This document shows, piece after piece, positions 36,234 through 44,861 of a stretch of 57,830 nucleotides of DNA. The position numbers and the translations under genes are program-made. The notes beneath the pieces are model-generated. The model made no database searches, had not been told where the DNA came from, and saw only the letters and a list, made by a program, of their open reading frames with translations. The stretch's first letter is position 1. Each line of letters begins with the position of its first letter. The stretch is from an uncultured Barnesiella sp. (GTDB taxonomy: Bacteria; Bacteroidota; Bacteroidia; Bacteroidales; Barnesiellaceae): contig CALUJQ010000018.1 of assembly GCA_944320995.1 (NCBI GenBank), positions 1 to 57,830 on the forward strand, read 5' to 3'.

Positions 36234-37424
36234 TCAAGAATGCTGCATGAGAGTTCCTTTTTTCCCATTTATTCGATCGACGATGACGGCGATAGCTCCG
36301 TCGCCGGTTACGTTGCAGGCAGTTCCGAAACTGTCCATGGCTATATAGAGAGCGATCATGAGGGCTTGTGCCGTCTCGTCGAAGCCGAGCATGCCTTCAA
36401 GAACTCCCAAAGCAGCCATGATGGCACCTCCGGGAACTCCGGGAGCCGCGACCATCGTGATGCCGAGCATGAGAATGAACCCGCTGAAATCAACCGTATT
36501 GACGGGCATACCGCTCATCATCATGATCGCCATGGCACAGGCGGTTATCTTCATGGTGCTGCCCGATAAATGTATGGTGGCACACAAGGGAATAACAAAG
36601 GTGGCGATATTTTTGCTCACGCCATTTTTAAGGGTTTGAGCCAAAGTGACGGGGATAGTGGCTGCCGACGATTGGGTGCCGAGTGCCGTGGCGTAGGCGG
36701 GCAGCATGTTTTTGAGCAATCGCAGGGGATTCTTCCTGCCAATGATTCCGGCCAGCGTAAACTGAATGAGCAGCAGGAGAATGTGCAGGACAAAGATGAC
36801 GACGATGATCTTGACAAAAAGCGAGATGATAGAGGCTACCTGTCCCGAGAGGGTCATATTGAGAAAGATGCCGAAGATATGGAGGGGCAGGAGTGGAATA
36901 ATGATTTTCTCGATGAGCAGGGTGACGATGTCGCGGAAGTCGGCGGCGGCCATGCGCAGGGTGTTGCCCGGTATGGCCGAGAGCCCCAACCCTACGCAAA
37001 AGGAGATGAGCAGGGCGGTCATGATGTCGAGCGGTGCCGGCATTTCGACGGTGAAGAAGGGTTTCAGTGCCATTTGGCCGGGATTGTCTATGAGCGTGGC
37101 CGTTTGTGCCGATTCGGTAATCAACCCGGGAAATATGGCTTCGCCACTGAAATAGGTGAAGAAACCCGAAAACACTGTGGAACCGTAAGCGATAGCCGCC
37201 GTAATCAACAACAGTCGTCCGGCTCCTTTCCCTAAATCGGAGATTGCCGGTATAATCAACCCGATAATGATGAGCGGTATGATAAAGTTGAGAAAGTTGC
37301 CGAAAAGCCCGTTGAACGTAACAAACAGGCGTGCGAGCGGTACGGGGAGGAATTGCCCTAAAACAATACCGGCTATTATGGCGATAATGACTTGCCACAG
37401 GAGCGAGATGTGTAACTTTTTCAT
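36234..37424 (-). CDS. Dicarboxylate/amino acid:cation symporter (SDF family)
   Basis: A 396-residue membrane transporter of the glutamate/dicarboxylate (DAACS) family. It has eight helices plus two re-entrant hairpins. Diagnostic segments are GTQSSAATIPVTL (first hairpin, serine-rich), IPLCATIHLSGSTM (helix 7), MVAAPGVPGGAIMAAL (second hairpin), and ALYIAMDSFGTACNVTGDGAIAV (helix 8, with the Asp and Asn that bind substrate and sodium). Substrate is not certain: glutamate/aspartate, serine/threonine and C4-dicarboxylates are all possible. Single gene, own strand orientation with the macroglobulin gene. Confidence 0.92.
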   Translation of the reverse strand: MKKLHISLLWQVIIAIIAGIVLGQFLPVPLARLFVTFNGLFGNFLNFIIPLIIIGLIIPAISDLGKGAGRLLLITAAIAYGSTVFSGFFTYFSGEAIFPGLITESAQTATLIDNPGQMALKPFFTVEMPAPLDIMTALLISFCVGLGLSAIPGNTLRMAAADFRDIVTLLIEKIIIPLLPLHIFGIFLNMTLSGQVASIISLFVKIIVVIFVLHILLLLIQFTLAGIIGRKNPLRLLKNMLPAYATALGTQSSAATIPVTLAQTLKNGVSKNIATFVIPLCATIHLSGSTMKITACAMAIMMMSGMPVNTVDFSGFILMLGITMVAAPGVPGGAIMAALGVLEGMLGFDETAQALMIALYIAMDSFGTACNVTGDGAIAVIVDRINGKKGTLMQHS

Positions 37425-37493
37425 AACGAGGCTTTTGTATAAAAATAGTTTCTTCGGTTACGGAGGAACGTTTGTGTCAGGCCCTTCGAGGAT

Positions 37494-38447
37494 TTACTCT
37501 TCTATACTGAAATAGCGGTAGATTCCCAAGTTGCTTTCGGTCTTGATGAAGTTGCTCCCCTGTCGGGTCAGTTCAATCCATTTGTCGTCGGTCTCCCCCT
37601 TGCCGGTGAGTTGAATCAGGTCGAGCCGGTTGCCGTCGATGAGATAATGGAAGATGATGTCCCCGCCGATGCGATTGTTCCAGTAGAGCCGGTTGTTGCT
37701 GTCCAGCTTGATGTATTCGCCCGATGTACATAAGAATTGGTTGATCTCCTGTCCGTTTCGGGAGGGCCCGTAGGTGGTGAGCAAGAGCCGTTTGCCGATA
37801 AGCGACTGCCAGCCGGTTTCTGCGGTGGGCGATATGGTCTCGGCCGGTGCAGTTGCCGGTGCCGGCTCGGGGACGGACGCCGGTGTGGGCATCTGCCAAT
37901 AGGAAATAAAGCGGAGCTCGTCTTCGAAGGTGTCGTCTATATCGTAATGGGAGCTTCTGGACAACCAGTTTCCCCACTCATCGAAGTTTTCATATTCGTA
38001 TTCAATCGTCCCGGCAAGTTCTCCGTCGATATAGATTTTGCGTTGGATAATGTTCCCGTTCGAGTCGTAGGTGTAATACACTGTTCGGGTCTCTGTCGTG
38101 TTGGATTCCAGTTCGGTGTACGATACAATTTGCCGTTTGTCGTTGTATTGGTAGAGTGTCGTGTAGAAGAAGTCGGTGCACGCCTTGTCGTGGAACATGT
38201 GCAATTGGGTGACATAGCCTTGTGCGTCCCGTTCACATTGGATACCGTATTCGGTCTTCTTGCCGTTGTCGTAGTAGTGGGCGACGAGGACACCGTTGTT
38301 GTCGTATTCATATAAGAAACCTTCCTCGTCGATAAGTAGTTTTACCGGCCCTTTTAACTCGTTGAGCAGGGCGTCGTGATACTTTTGCGCAGGACAGGGG
38401 GCGGTGAGCAGAACCGTAAGAACAAGAAGCGAGATTTTTGTTTTCAT
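37494..38447 (-). CDS. Secreted protein with YD-like repeats, unknown function
   Basis: A 317-residue protein with a signal peptide (MKTKISLLVLTVLLTAPCPAQ). Residues about 40-190 contain irregular tyrosine/glycine repeats resembling YD/RHS units (YEYDNNGVLVAHYYDNGKK, YTYDSNGNIIQRK, YEYENFDEWGNWLSR). Next comes a Pro/Ala-rich linker (VPEPAPATAPAETISPTAE) and a 105-residue C-terminal domain starting WQSLIGKRLLL. I do not recognise the C-terminal domain. The gene follows the B3/4 gene by 35 bases and may be cotranscribed with it. No toxin, immunity or secretion gene is adjacent, so it is not called an RHS toxin. Confidence 0.7.
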   Translation of the reverse strand: MKTKISLLVLTVLLTAPCPAQKYHDALLNELKGPVKLLIDEEGFLYEYDNNGVLVAHYYDNGKKTEYGIQCERDAQGYVTQLHMFHDKACTDFFYTTLYQYNDKRQIVSYTELESNTTETRTVYYTYDSNGNIIQRKIYIDGELAGTIEYEYENFDEWGNWLSRSSHYDIDDTFEDELRFISYWQMPTPASVPEPAPATAPAETISPTAETGWQSLIGKRLLLTTYGPSRNGQEINQFLCTSGEYIKLDSNNRLYWNNRIGGDIIFHYLIDGNRLDLIQLTGKGETDDKWIELTRQGSNFIKTESNLGIYRYFSIEE

Positions 38448-38482
38448 AAGAGATGTATTTAAGCGATTGTATCGTGGAACAA

Positions 38483-39172
38483 TTATGTAGGATTGACAAA
38501 CTGCGCGGCGGGAACGATTGTCGTGACGATGTCGGTGGCCGCGACGAAGCGTTGCAATAACTGTACCGTCCAGTCGATGGTCTCGGTGAGAGGCATCTCT
38601 TCGCCGTAGGCGTTGATGAGGAACAGCAGGTGGTGGGTGTCAAGAGTGATTTTGGTGCGTTCTTCGTCGCTGGTGGGGGTACCTATACCGCCGGTGCGGT
38701 CGCGATAAACAGGCAATCCCTCGATATTGAGCGAGCCCCGGCCTATACCGTGGAAGAGTTCTCCTTCCCGTCCGATACCCAAAGTGAGGGTGTCGCCGTC
38801 GATGAGGTCGGCATCGAAAGCTCCGATGGAGTAACCGGCCCGCATGGAGACAAGATTACCCAAATCGACCAGCGTATTGATGCGGTAGAGCCCCATGCCT
38901 TTGACAATGCGGCGACAGAGAGCCTCGGAGGATACCCGGTATCGATTGGGGTCTTTCCCGAAAGCCCGATAGGCTTTGCGGGTAGCCTGTATGGCCGGAC
39001 GTTTGTTTATCTCGTCGAGCCGGTAGGCGGCTGCGATATGCAGTTCCTCCTCGTCGATGAGTTGCCACAGAGCCGGGTTGCTCTCGCTATTGGCTACACG
39101 GGCTTCGATGGCTCCGATATGCAATTGGGGGCAGTTGTTGGCGAATAAGGATTCGATGCAAATATTTTTCAT
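38483..39172 (-). CDS. B3/B4 tRNA-binding domain protein (PheT-like editing domain)
   Basis: A 229-residue cytosolic protein composed of a free-standing B3/B4 domain, as in the beta subunit of phenylalanyl-tRNA synthetase, where it holds the editing site. Key segments: ATRKAYRAFGKDPNRYR, LVDLGNLVSMRAGYSIGAFDAD, and GTPTSDEERT. Stand-alone members of this family are common and may trim mischarged aminoacyl-tRNA or act on small aminoacyl compounds; activity of this one is not known. The divergent gene at 39307 lies 134 bases away and both have -7 boxes in the gap. Confidence 0.85.
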   Translation of the reverse strand: MKNICIESLFANNCPQLHIGAIEARVANSESNPALWQLIDEEELHIAAAYRLDEINKRPAIQATRKAYRAFGKDPNRYRVSSEALCRRIVKGMGLYRINTLVDLGNLVSMRAGYSIGAFDADLIDGDTLTLGIGREGELFHGIGRGSLNIEGLPVYRDRTGGIGTPTSDEERTKITLDTHHLLFLINAYGEEMPLTETIDWTVQLLQRFVAATDIVTTIVPAAQFVNPT

Positions 39173-39200
39173 GAGTGTCGTTGTTTTTGGAACGTTACTT

Positions 39201-39208
39201 CAAAAGTA
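39201..39208 (-). promoter_or_regulatory. Candidate -7 box of the B3/4 gene
   Basis: TACTTTTG on the minus strand, 28 bases upstream of the start codon. No matching -33 box. Confidence 0.5.
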
Positions 39209-39261
39209 GCGATAATTTATCTTTTTTTGATTTCTCGACGGGAAGATTTATGCGAATATGT

Positions 39262-39269
39262 TATCTTTG
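39262..39269 (+). promoter_or_regulatory. Candidate -7 box of the membrane protein gene
   Basis: TATCTTTG, 37 bases upstream of the ATG at 39307. No TTTG at the right distance upstream. Confidence 0.5.
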
Positions 39270-39306
39270 CAAGAGTTGTCAAGCATATGTTTAAAATTTT
39301 ATTGAT

Positions 39307-40149
39307 ATGAAAGCTCATTTACTATCACCTAATGGTGCACTGAAAACGGGGTGGGCATTGACCCGTAAACACTTTATCGTTATGCTCGGTCTCTTCTTGG
39401 GAATCATGATCCTGTCGTGGATTGTCTCTTTGATAGGAGGCGTCGATATGACATCGGCCCGCTACTGGATTTTCTATATCGTAAGTATTCTCCTGTCGAT
39501 ATGGCTGGGTGCCGGATTGAATAAAATCATGCTGAATGCTCATGACGGCGAGGAGCCGTCGTTCTCGACCTTTGGCGAGATGTTGCCGAGGTTGGGGGGA
39601 TTGGTCGGGCTGAATGTGCTGGTGAGTATCATTTGTCTGTTGCCCGTGTTTGTCGGGTTGGTCATATGGATAGCCGGTCTCGGTTCGAGTTTAGCTGTGT
39701 CCGATTTTGCCGACCCGTATGAATTGGGGTACACCTTGGGCATGATGTTTAGCGGGGTATCGGGAATCGTCTCCATATTCTTCTCGCTGGTTGCTTTGTA
39801 TCTGGCCCTGCGCATGATGTTTGCGGTTTTGGCCTATGTCGATGATTTCTCCATCGGTGTTTTCGGCGCTATTCAGCGGAGCTGGGAGATGACCCGCGGG
39901 AATATGGGGAAAATTATTCTCGCTATCTTGATGATTATTGTGCTGAATATCATCGGTCTTATTGCCTTGATTGTGGGTGTTGTGGTTACGCTCATCATCT
40001 CGGCCTTTATGATTGTGGCCATGTATAAGCAGATAAAGGCGAGCGAGCAGCGTGCCGCAGCTGAAACTGTGGAACCGACTGCCGAACCGGTCCGCTATGA
40101 TAACGAAAATCCGGCTCAACCCGAAGACTCGGAAAATCAAGCCGAATAA
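39307..40149 (+). CDS. Multi-pass membrane protein, unknown function
   Basis: A 280-residue inner-membrane protein with about six hydrophobic segments (for example FIVMLGLFLGIMILSWIVSLI, LLPVFVGLVIWIAGLGSSL, IILAILMIIVLNIIGLIAL). The pattern of two repeats of three helices with a conserved FGAIQRSWEMTRGN-like amphipathic stretch fits the broad family of DUF975/YciC-like or glycerophosphoryl-diesterase membrane domains, but I cannot decide which. The C-terminal 25 residues are charged and cytosolic. Single-gene unit with a terminator just downstream. Confidence 0.7.
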   Translation: MKAHLLSPNGALKTGWALTRKHFIVMLGLFLGIMILSWIVSLIGGVDMTSARYWIFYIVSILLSIWLGAGLNKIMLNAHDGEEPSFSTFGEMLPRLGGLVGLNVLVSIICLLPVFVGLVIWIAGLGSSLAVSDFADPYELGYTLGMMFSGVSGIVSIFFSLVALYLALRMMFAVLAYVDDFSIGVFGAIQRSWEMTRGNMGKIILAILMIIVLNIIGLIALIVGVVVTLIISAFMIVAMYKQIKASEQRAAAETVEPTAEPVRYDNENPAQPEDSENQAE

Positions 40150-40164
40150 TGGTATAATTGTCAA

Positions 40165-40209
40165 GCCAAGCTCCCAGGCGTTTTGTACACTCGGGAGCTC
40201 GGCGTTTTT
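40165..40209 (+). terminator. Terminator of the membrane protein gene
   Basis: AGCTCCC (40169-40175) and GGGAGCT (40193-40199) pair, with an outer GCC/GGC, and are followed by GTTTTT. It lies 11 bases before the ogt start, so ogt must have its own promoter, overlap or read-through. Confidence 0.78.
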
Positions 40210-40219
40210 AAGAAGTCCG

Positions 40220-40792
40220 ATGGATTGTTTTCGATATAAAGGAACCTATCATTCCCCGCTGGGGGCGATGACGATGGTTAGCGACGGGGTGTGCCTGACG
40301 GGGTTGTGGTTCGACGGACAGAAATATTTCCCCGGGGAGTTGCTGCTTGGTTGCCGGGAGGCTGCGTTGCCGCTCTTTGAGCAGACTTGCGAATGGCTCG
40401 ACCGTTATTTTTCTGGCGGGGAACCGGGGCGGGTTCCACCCCTTCGGTTGGAGGGCTCCCCTTTCAGACAGACAGTGTGGCGTCTTTTGCAGGAGATTCC
40501 GCGCGGAGCGGTGGTGACCTATGGCGCAATAGCCCGGCAACTGTCGGCCGGGCGTGGTGGAATCCCGGTATCGGCTCAGGCCGTAGGGGGTGCCGTGGGA
40601 CACAATCCCGTGAGTATCGTGGTGCCGTGCCATCGGGTAGTGGGGAGCGATGGAAACCTCACCGGGTATGCTGGCGGGCTCGACCGTAAAGTTGCATTAC
40701 TGCGGCTCGAAAGGGTGCGATGTCACGACCTATGTTGCGACGAGGAGCCTGTGGCGTGGCCGCTGTCTCATGGTCTGCCGGGCGGGGTGTGA
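40220..40792 (+). CDS. ogt: Methylated-DNA--[protein]-cysteine S-methyltransferase
   Basis: Suicide DNA repair protein that moves alkyl groups from O6-methylguanine to its own cysteine. The start is the ATG at 40220 (MDCFRYKGTYHSPLG); the longer frame has 56 extra codons that overlap the upstream terminator. The acceptor motif PCHRV is present (Cys137), preceded by helix-turn-helix elements RQTVWRLLQEIPRGAVVTYGAIA and followed by GYAGGLDRKVALL. Length 190 residues, normal; the C-terminal 30 residues (CHDLCCDEEPVAW) are extra and Cys-rich. Confidence 0.93.
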   Translation: MDCFRYKGTYHSPLGAMTMVSDGVCLTGLWFDGQKYFPGELLLGCREAALPLFEQTCEWLDRYFSGGEPGRVPPLRLEGSPFRQTVWRLLQEIPRGAVVTYGAIARQLSAGRGGIPVSAQAVGGAVGHNPVSIVVPCHRVVGSDGNLTGYAGGLDRKVALLRLERVRCHDLCCDEEPVAWPLSHGLPGGV

Positions 40793-40832
40793 CTCCTCGC
40801 AGGCTTACTCGGTGAAAAACGGGTATATGAAA

Positions 40833-40865
40833 CAAGGCGGCTCCCGGAGCGCGGGGGTCGCCTTG
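40833..40865. terminator. Long GC-rich hairpin between convergent genes
   Basis: CAAGGCGGCTCCCG pairs with CGGGGGTCGCCTTG over 14 positions (two G-T pairs) around GAGCG. It lies between the ends of ogt and the FimB/Mfa2-like gene, so it likely terminates both. T tracts on both sides are short. Confidence 0.72.
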
Positions 40866-40918
40866 TCGTTTGAAGGTATGTACGGGTCGATGTTGTTGGC
40901 TCTATAGTCGTTTGGAAG

Positions 40919-41902
40919 TTAATTGATTACGGGGAACTCGATGGTTTCACTCACTTCGTTCCAGTCCTCGATGGAAAAACTGCCGGGCGTGCTGCCCCCC
41001 GAAATGATTTCGCCTAAAATGATATTGAGCGAGAGTTTCGTGTTGGGCGACAGTGTCGAGCTCAGGTTTTTGGATAGAGTGTGTTGTGTGCCGTCGGCCA
41101 AAGTGATAATGAGTTCCATCGGGGGATTTTCGGCCGAAGGGAAAAGCATGACGGTGGCGTTGCTCATCACTGTGTCGTCGGACGAGCGTTCCAAGTCAAA
41201 CTTGACTACCTTGGTGAAGTTTTCGGCTTCGGCCGTGTATAGGTTCAATTTTTCGGCAATGCCGCCGATACGGGCCTGTATGCCGGTGATGGACGAGTTG
41301 AACGGAGCATTGTTCTGCATCTTGGCGATAATTCTAATCCCGGCGGTTACGCGGGTAAGAGCGGCTTGCAAATCTTCCGATCCGATATTGGCCGGTTTCA
41401 CGGCATGCACGAGGTCGTAGACGGGCATATAGGTACCGTCGGTGTTGGCCCTCAGCCTGAAATAGAGGGTTGACAGATCGACGCCTTGTGTGAGTCCGGG
41501 TTCATTGATGGCCGGGGTGTTATAGATGGGCTCATCGTATTTGGGCGTACCCCAGTAAACCATGTTGTAGGTCCCTACGGGGAGTTGTATAGGCCGATTG
41601 TATTCTCCGTAGATGTGCCCGTCGAGAATGGTATAGTATCCGTTGAACACGGTTTTTTTGCCGTTGACATAGTTGCCGTAGTAGATAGAACTCTCGGGAG
41701 TGCAGGGATAGATTTCGAGAATCCCCGTAAATGGATTTTGGTTGAGCGGGTCGGCAATGCGGGCTCTCACGTCGGGGGTGATGAGTTGGGCTACTTCGGG
41801 TTGGGCCGGTTCGTCATTTTTTTTGTCATCGTCGTCGCAGCAAGCGGCGAGGGTGGATAAAAGCAGCAGGGCGGTTGCCCCAAACAAGAATCTTTTCATC
41901 AT
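40919..41902 (-). CDS. FimB/Mfa2-like fimbrial-associated lipoprotein
   Basis: A 327-residue lipoprotein (signal peptide ending LAACC, lipid Cys21, then an Asp-rich tether). The order of segments LPVGTYNMVYWG, FRLRANTDGTYMPVYDLVHA, and the RVTAGIRII stretch matches the FimB/Mfa2 family, anchors or regulators of type V fimbriae found in Bacteroidales. Type V subunits are secreted as lipoproteins and trimmed by a Gingipain-like protease at an Arg or Lys. No major fimbrillin (Mfa1/FimA) or accessory gene lies next to it, so it is solitary. It could also be a related surface lipoprotein with another role. Confidence 0.75.
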   Translation of the reverse strand: MMKRFLFGATALLLLSTLAACCDDDDKKNDEPAQPEVAQLITPDVRARIADPLNQNPFTGILEIYPCTPESSIYYGNYVNGKKTVFNGYYTILDGHIYGEYNRPIQLPVGTYNMVYWGTPKYDEPIYNTPAINEPGLTQGVDLSTLYFRLRANTDGTYMPVYDLVHAVKPANIGSEDLQAALTRVTAGIRIIAKMQNNAPFNSSITGIQARIGGIAEKLNLYTAEAENFTKVVKFDLERSSDDTVMSNATVMLFPSAENPPMELIITLADGTQHTLSKNLSSTLSPNTKLSLNIILGEIISGGSTPGSFSIEDWNEVSETIEFPVIN

Positions 41903-42065
41903 GTTGTTATTTTTAAAATAAGTGATTCGGTATGGTTGTTGTGCATATATAACAAAGGGAAAAGAAAATTGTTTGTGAGTGAGAGAAGGAGTTGTCGAAA
42001 CGGCTGTTTGTGGAGTAGTGAATAGGTGTGCTTATGGCGAAGAGTAGGCAGGAGAGGATACAAGG

Positions 42066-42097
42066 GTTGGAAATCGAATATAAATAGGTTATATTTG
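42066..42097 (+). promoter_or_regulatory. Promoter of the macro-like gene
   Basis: GTTG (42066-42069), 20-base spacer, TATATTTG (42090-42097). The -33 box differs from TTTG at one base. Confidence 0.75.
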
Positions 42098-42120
42098 ACT
42101 GTTGAAAAAATTTTCCCGAC

Positions 42121-42576
42121 ATGAAGAATTTCCACGAAAACAGAACAAAATCGGAGGGCGCAGGAACGGCCGGCAGTGCAACAGAACCATGCCGGTTTAC
42201 TCCAGCGTGTATTACTTCGTTGAAGCCCGGCGAAGTGTTTGTTTTTGGCAGCAATTTAGCGGGTATGCATGCCGGTGGTGCGGCACGGGTAGCTTGGCAG
42301 CGATTTGGTGCGGTTTGGGGGCAAGGAGTGGGTTTGCAGGGTCAGTCTTACGCCATACCTACGATGCAGGGAGGTGTAGATACGATTCGCCCTTATGTGG
42401 AGGAGTTTATCGCCTTTGCAAAGACCCGTCCCGACTTGCATTTTTATGTCACTCGTATCGGGTGCGGCATTGCTGGATTCAGCGACGAGGAGATGGCCCC
42501 GTTGTTTGCCGAGGCCATCGGGTCCGATAATATTGTCTTACCTCAAACCTTTGTCGAGATATTGTTGTCGAAATAG
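42121..42576 (+). CDS. Macro-like protein of the A1S_2505 phage family
   Basis: A 151-residue cytosolic protein. The core KPGEVFVFGSNLAGMHAGGAARVAWQRFGAVWGQGVGLQGQSYAIPTM and the later FYVTRIGCGIAGFSDEEMAPLF resemble a small protein family annotated as A1S_2505 phage non-structural protein. The pattern of VFGSN, GGAA and YAIPTM is reminiscent of Macro domains that bind ADP-ribose, though the core is shorter, so binding is only inferred. Occurrence in phages and islands is known for the family; here it is a single chromosomal gene with its own promoter. Its last 34 bases overlap the end of the convergent Imm17-like gene. Confidence 0.72.
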   Translation: MKNFHENRTKSEGAGTAGSATEPCRFTPACITSLKPGEVFVFGSNLAGMHAGGAARVAWQRFGAVWGQGVGLQGQSYAIPTMQGGVDTIRPYVEEFIAFAKTRPDLHFYVTRIGCGIAGFSDEEMAPLFAEAIGSDNIVLPQTFVEILLSK

Positions 42577-42863
42577 GCCGAGGTGATTGTTTGCACCGGT
42601 TGGGGCCGAGGCTCGCGGTTTGTTTTTGTTGCCGGCAACATGTCGGCAGCGATGACAATCGTCATGAGTAAGATGAGGCCGCCGATAATCCCGTAGAGCC
42701 ACCGGGCTTGCCTGCGGGAGAGTTTCGTAGTGAGCATGCGACAGTTTTTGCTGTTGAAAAACCATTCCCAATTGGCTATCGCGGCTGTCAATGCAAGTAT
42801 GCCCGACAGGAGAAAAAGGCTTAGCACGATGAGTGCGGGAATCAGTTCGGGAGCATGTTCCAT
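42543..42863 (-). CDS. Imm17-like small membrane protein
   Basis: A 106-residue protein with two membrane helices (about residues 6-30 and 54-77). I use the ATG at 42863 (MEHAPELIPALIVL) rather than the 42-codon extension that overlaps tsaE. The pattern ANWEWFFNSKNCRMLTTKLSRRQARWLYGIIGGLIL resembles the Imm17 family, found in polymorphic-toxin immunity loci and in solitary form in many Bacteroidota. No toxin gene is adjacent, so an immunity role is not supported here. It lies 26 bases after tsaE at the end of a long minus-strand operon and overlaps the tail of the convergent gene. Confidence 0.65.
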   Translation of the reverse strand: MEHAPELIPALIVLSLFLLSGILALTAAIANWEWFFNSKNCRMLTTKLSRRQARWLYGIIGGLILLMTIVIAADMLPATKTNREPRPQPVQTITSAYFDNNISTKV

Positions 42864-42889
42864 AGGGGTAAATCGGGCGATTTTCGGTT

Positions 42890-43312
42890 TTACAGGTCGA
42901 TGGTTATGGTGCGTTCGCCGTTTTCGGTTTCGGTGATTTCGACGTTCACGCAGTCGTAGGGGAGCAGTTCCTCGATTTTCTCGGGCCACTCGATGAAACA
43001 GAGGGCTCCGCTGGCAAAATAATCTTCTGCACCGAGGTCATAGGCTTCCCTGATTTTGTTGATGCGATAGCAGTCGAAATGGTAGATGAGTTCGCCGGTC
43101 GTAGCCGAACGGTATTCGTTGATGATGGCGAACGTAGGACTGTTTACAGGGTCATCTACACCCAGTTCTTCGCAAACGGCTTTGATAAATGTTGTTTTCC
43201 CGGCACCCATTTCGCCATGGAAGGCAAAGACGGTATAGTCGCCCATGAGGGCGATGAACTGGCGCGCCGTTTCGCGTATGCTGTCGAGGTTTTTGATAAC
43301 GAGAGTATGCAT
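42890..43312 (-). CDS. tsaE: tRNA threonylcarbamoyladenosine biosynthesis ATPase
   Basis: Partner of TsaD-TsaB in making the t6A37 base of ANN-reading tRNAs, using ATP hydrolysis for turnover. The 140-residue protein has Walker A GEMGAGKT (residues 33-40), [11 protein letters not shown] and YHFDCYRI, the diagnostic TsaE pattern, and the C-terminal [14 protein letters not shown]. The gene follows porX by only 7 bases, on the same strand. Confidence 0.95.
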   Translation of the reverse strand: MHTLVIKNLDSIRETARQFIALMGDYTVFAFHGEMGAGKTTFIKAVCEELGVDDPVNSPTFAIINEYRSATTGELIYHFDCYRINKIREAYDLGAEDYFASGALCFIEWPEKIEELLPYDCVNVEITETENGERTITIDL

Positions 43313-43319
43313 GATGTAT

Positions 43320-44861
43320 CTATTTTTTTGTGAGTGTTATGAGCGGAATCATCATCTCTTCCATGGAGATACCCCCGTGTTGGAAGGTGTCTTTGTAGTA
43401 TCCCACATAATAGTTGTAGTTGTTGGGATATGCAAAGAAATCGTGGTTGGTGGCGAATATATAGGTTGAACTGACATTGGGCGAGGGTAGGCCGTATCGT
43501 TCGGGAGTTTTTATTTCATAGACCTGCTTGGGGTTGTAGCTGAGTGATTTGCCCACTTTGTAGCGTAGGTTGGTATTGGTGTTTTTGTCGCCGATGACTT
43601 TGATGGGGTTGTTGACGTGTACGGTCCCGTGGTCGGTGGTGAGAATGATTTTGAAATCTTTCTCGGCGATTTTCCGGAAGAGGTCGAGGGCCGAGGAGTG
43701 TTTGAACCACGACTCGGTAATGGAACGGTAAGCCGCTTCGGTCGAGGCCAGTTCGCGAATCATCTTGGACTCGGTGCGGGCGTGTGAAAGCATATCGACG
43801 AAATTGAGCACACAGACGTTCAGTTGGTTGTTCTCGATTTGTGGGAAGTTCTGTATGAGTCTTTCGCCGAAAGCCGATTCGTTGATTTTGTTGTAGGAGA
43901 AAGAATAACGTTTGCGAAACCGGTCGAGTTGGGTTTGAATGAGCGGGGCTTCGTTGAGGTTTTTCCCCTCTTCCTCGTCTTCATCGACCCAAAGGTCGGG
44001 AAACATGCGGGAGATTTGGTTGGGCATCAATCCCGAGAAGATGGCGTTGCGGGCGTATTGGGTGGCGGTGGGGAGAATGCTGAAATATAACTCTTCCTCA
44101 TCGGTGAAGTATTCGTTGAGGAGCGGTTTGATTACACGCCACTGGTCGAGCCGGAAGTTGTCGATGAGAATGAAGAAAACCTTTTCGCCTTTATCGATGA
44201 GGGGGAATACCTTGGTTTTGAAAAGTTCGTGACTCATCAAGGGATGTTCACTGCCGGTAATCCATTTCTCGTAGTTTTTCTTGACAAATTTGGCAAATGC
44301 GCTGTTGGCCTCGCTCTTTTGCATGGTGAGCAGTTCGTCCATATCGCTTTCGGCCTGAGTGAGTTCCAGTTCCCAAAAGACCAGTTTTTTGTACACCTCA
44401 TACCAGTCTTCCCACGAGTAGGAGTCGTTTATCTGGCTGCTGATATGTTGGAATTCCTGCCGGTAGTCGCTCGATGTTTTTTCGAGAATGATTTCTTTGT
44501 GGTGCAGGTTCTTTTTGATGGACAGGAGTATCTGGTTGGGATTGACAGGCTTGATGAGGTAGTCGGAAATTTTGTTCCCGATGGCTTGATTCATGATGTT
44601 CTCTTCCTCGCTTTTGGTAATCATGATGACGGGGATAGAGGGGTTGTCCATTTTGATTTGGCTGAGTGTGTCGAGGCCGCTCAGCCCGGGCATGTTCTCG
44701 TCGAGGATAATGAGGTCGAACGTTTCGTGAGCCACCTTTTCGAGGGCGTCACGTCCGTTGGATACGGTGGTGACATCGTATCCTTTTTGTTGCAGAAAGA
44801 GGATATGCGGTTTGAGTAAATCGATTTCGTCGTCGGCCCAAAGTATTTTACTGTTCTTCAT
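43320..44861 (-). CDS. porX: PorX-type response regulator with PglZ phosphatase domain
   Basis: Two-component regulator needed for type IX secretion in Bacteroidota. The start is the ATG at 44861 ([14 protein letters not shown]); the longer frame adds 16 codons. Residues 1-120 are a receiver domain with the acidic DDE at 10-12, phosphoacceptor Asp54 in LDENMPG and Lys in LIKPVNP. A helical linker follows, then an alkaline-phosphatase-like PglZ domain (about 205-513) with [13 protein letters not shown] and [12 protein letters not shown], the likely metal-binding residues. Homologues hydrolyse cyclic and linear oligonucleotides. It overlaps the end of porW/sprE by 14 bases, and the PorY histidine kinase is not in this window. 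Confidence 0.93.
   Translation of the reverse strand: MKNSKILWADDEIDLLKPHILFLQQKGYDVTTVSNGRDALEKVAHETFDLIILDENMPGLSGLDTLSQIKMDNPSIPVIMITKSEEENIMNQAIGNKISDYLIKPVNPNQILLSIKKNLHHKEIILEKTSSDYRQEFQHISSQINDSYSWEDWYEVYKKLVFWELELTQAESDMDELLTMQKSEANSAFAKFVKKNYEKWITGSEHPLMSHELFKTKVFPLIDKGEKVFFILIDNFRLDQWRVIKPLLNEYFTDEEELYFSILPTATQYARNAIFSGLMPNQISRMFPDLWVDEDEEEGKNLNEAPLIQTQLDRFRKRYSFSYNKINESAFGERLIQNFPQIENNQLNVCVLNFVDMLSHARTESKMIRELASTEAAYRSITESWFKHSSALDLFRKIAEKDFKIILTTDHGTVHVNNPIKVIGDKNTNTNLRYKVGKSLSYNPKQVYEIKTPERYGLPSPNVSSTYIFATNHDFFAYPNNYNYYVGYYKDTFQHGGISMEEMMIPLITLTKK

Noticed and set aside
37494..38447. RHS toxin
   Set aside because: YD-like repeats are few and irregular; the protein is 317 residues with no RHS core or toxin tip.
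40052..40219. 56-codon N-terminal extension of ogt
   Set aside because: It overlaps the end of the upstream gene and its terminator, and the family starts at residue MDCFRYKG or similar.
42543..42863. Polymorphic toxin/immunity locus
   Set aside because: Only an Imm17-like protein is present; no toxin, no Rhs, VgrG or secretion gene nearby, and Imm17 is often solitary in this phylum.
42864..42989. 42-codon N-terminal extension of the Imm17-like gene
   Set aside because: Arg/His-rich, overlaps tsaE and does not match the small membrane protein pattern.
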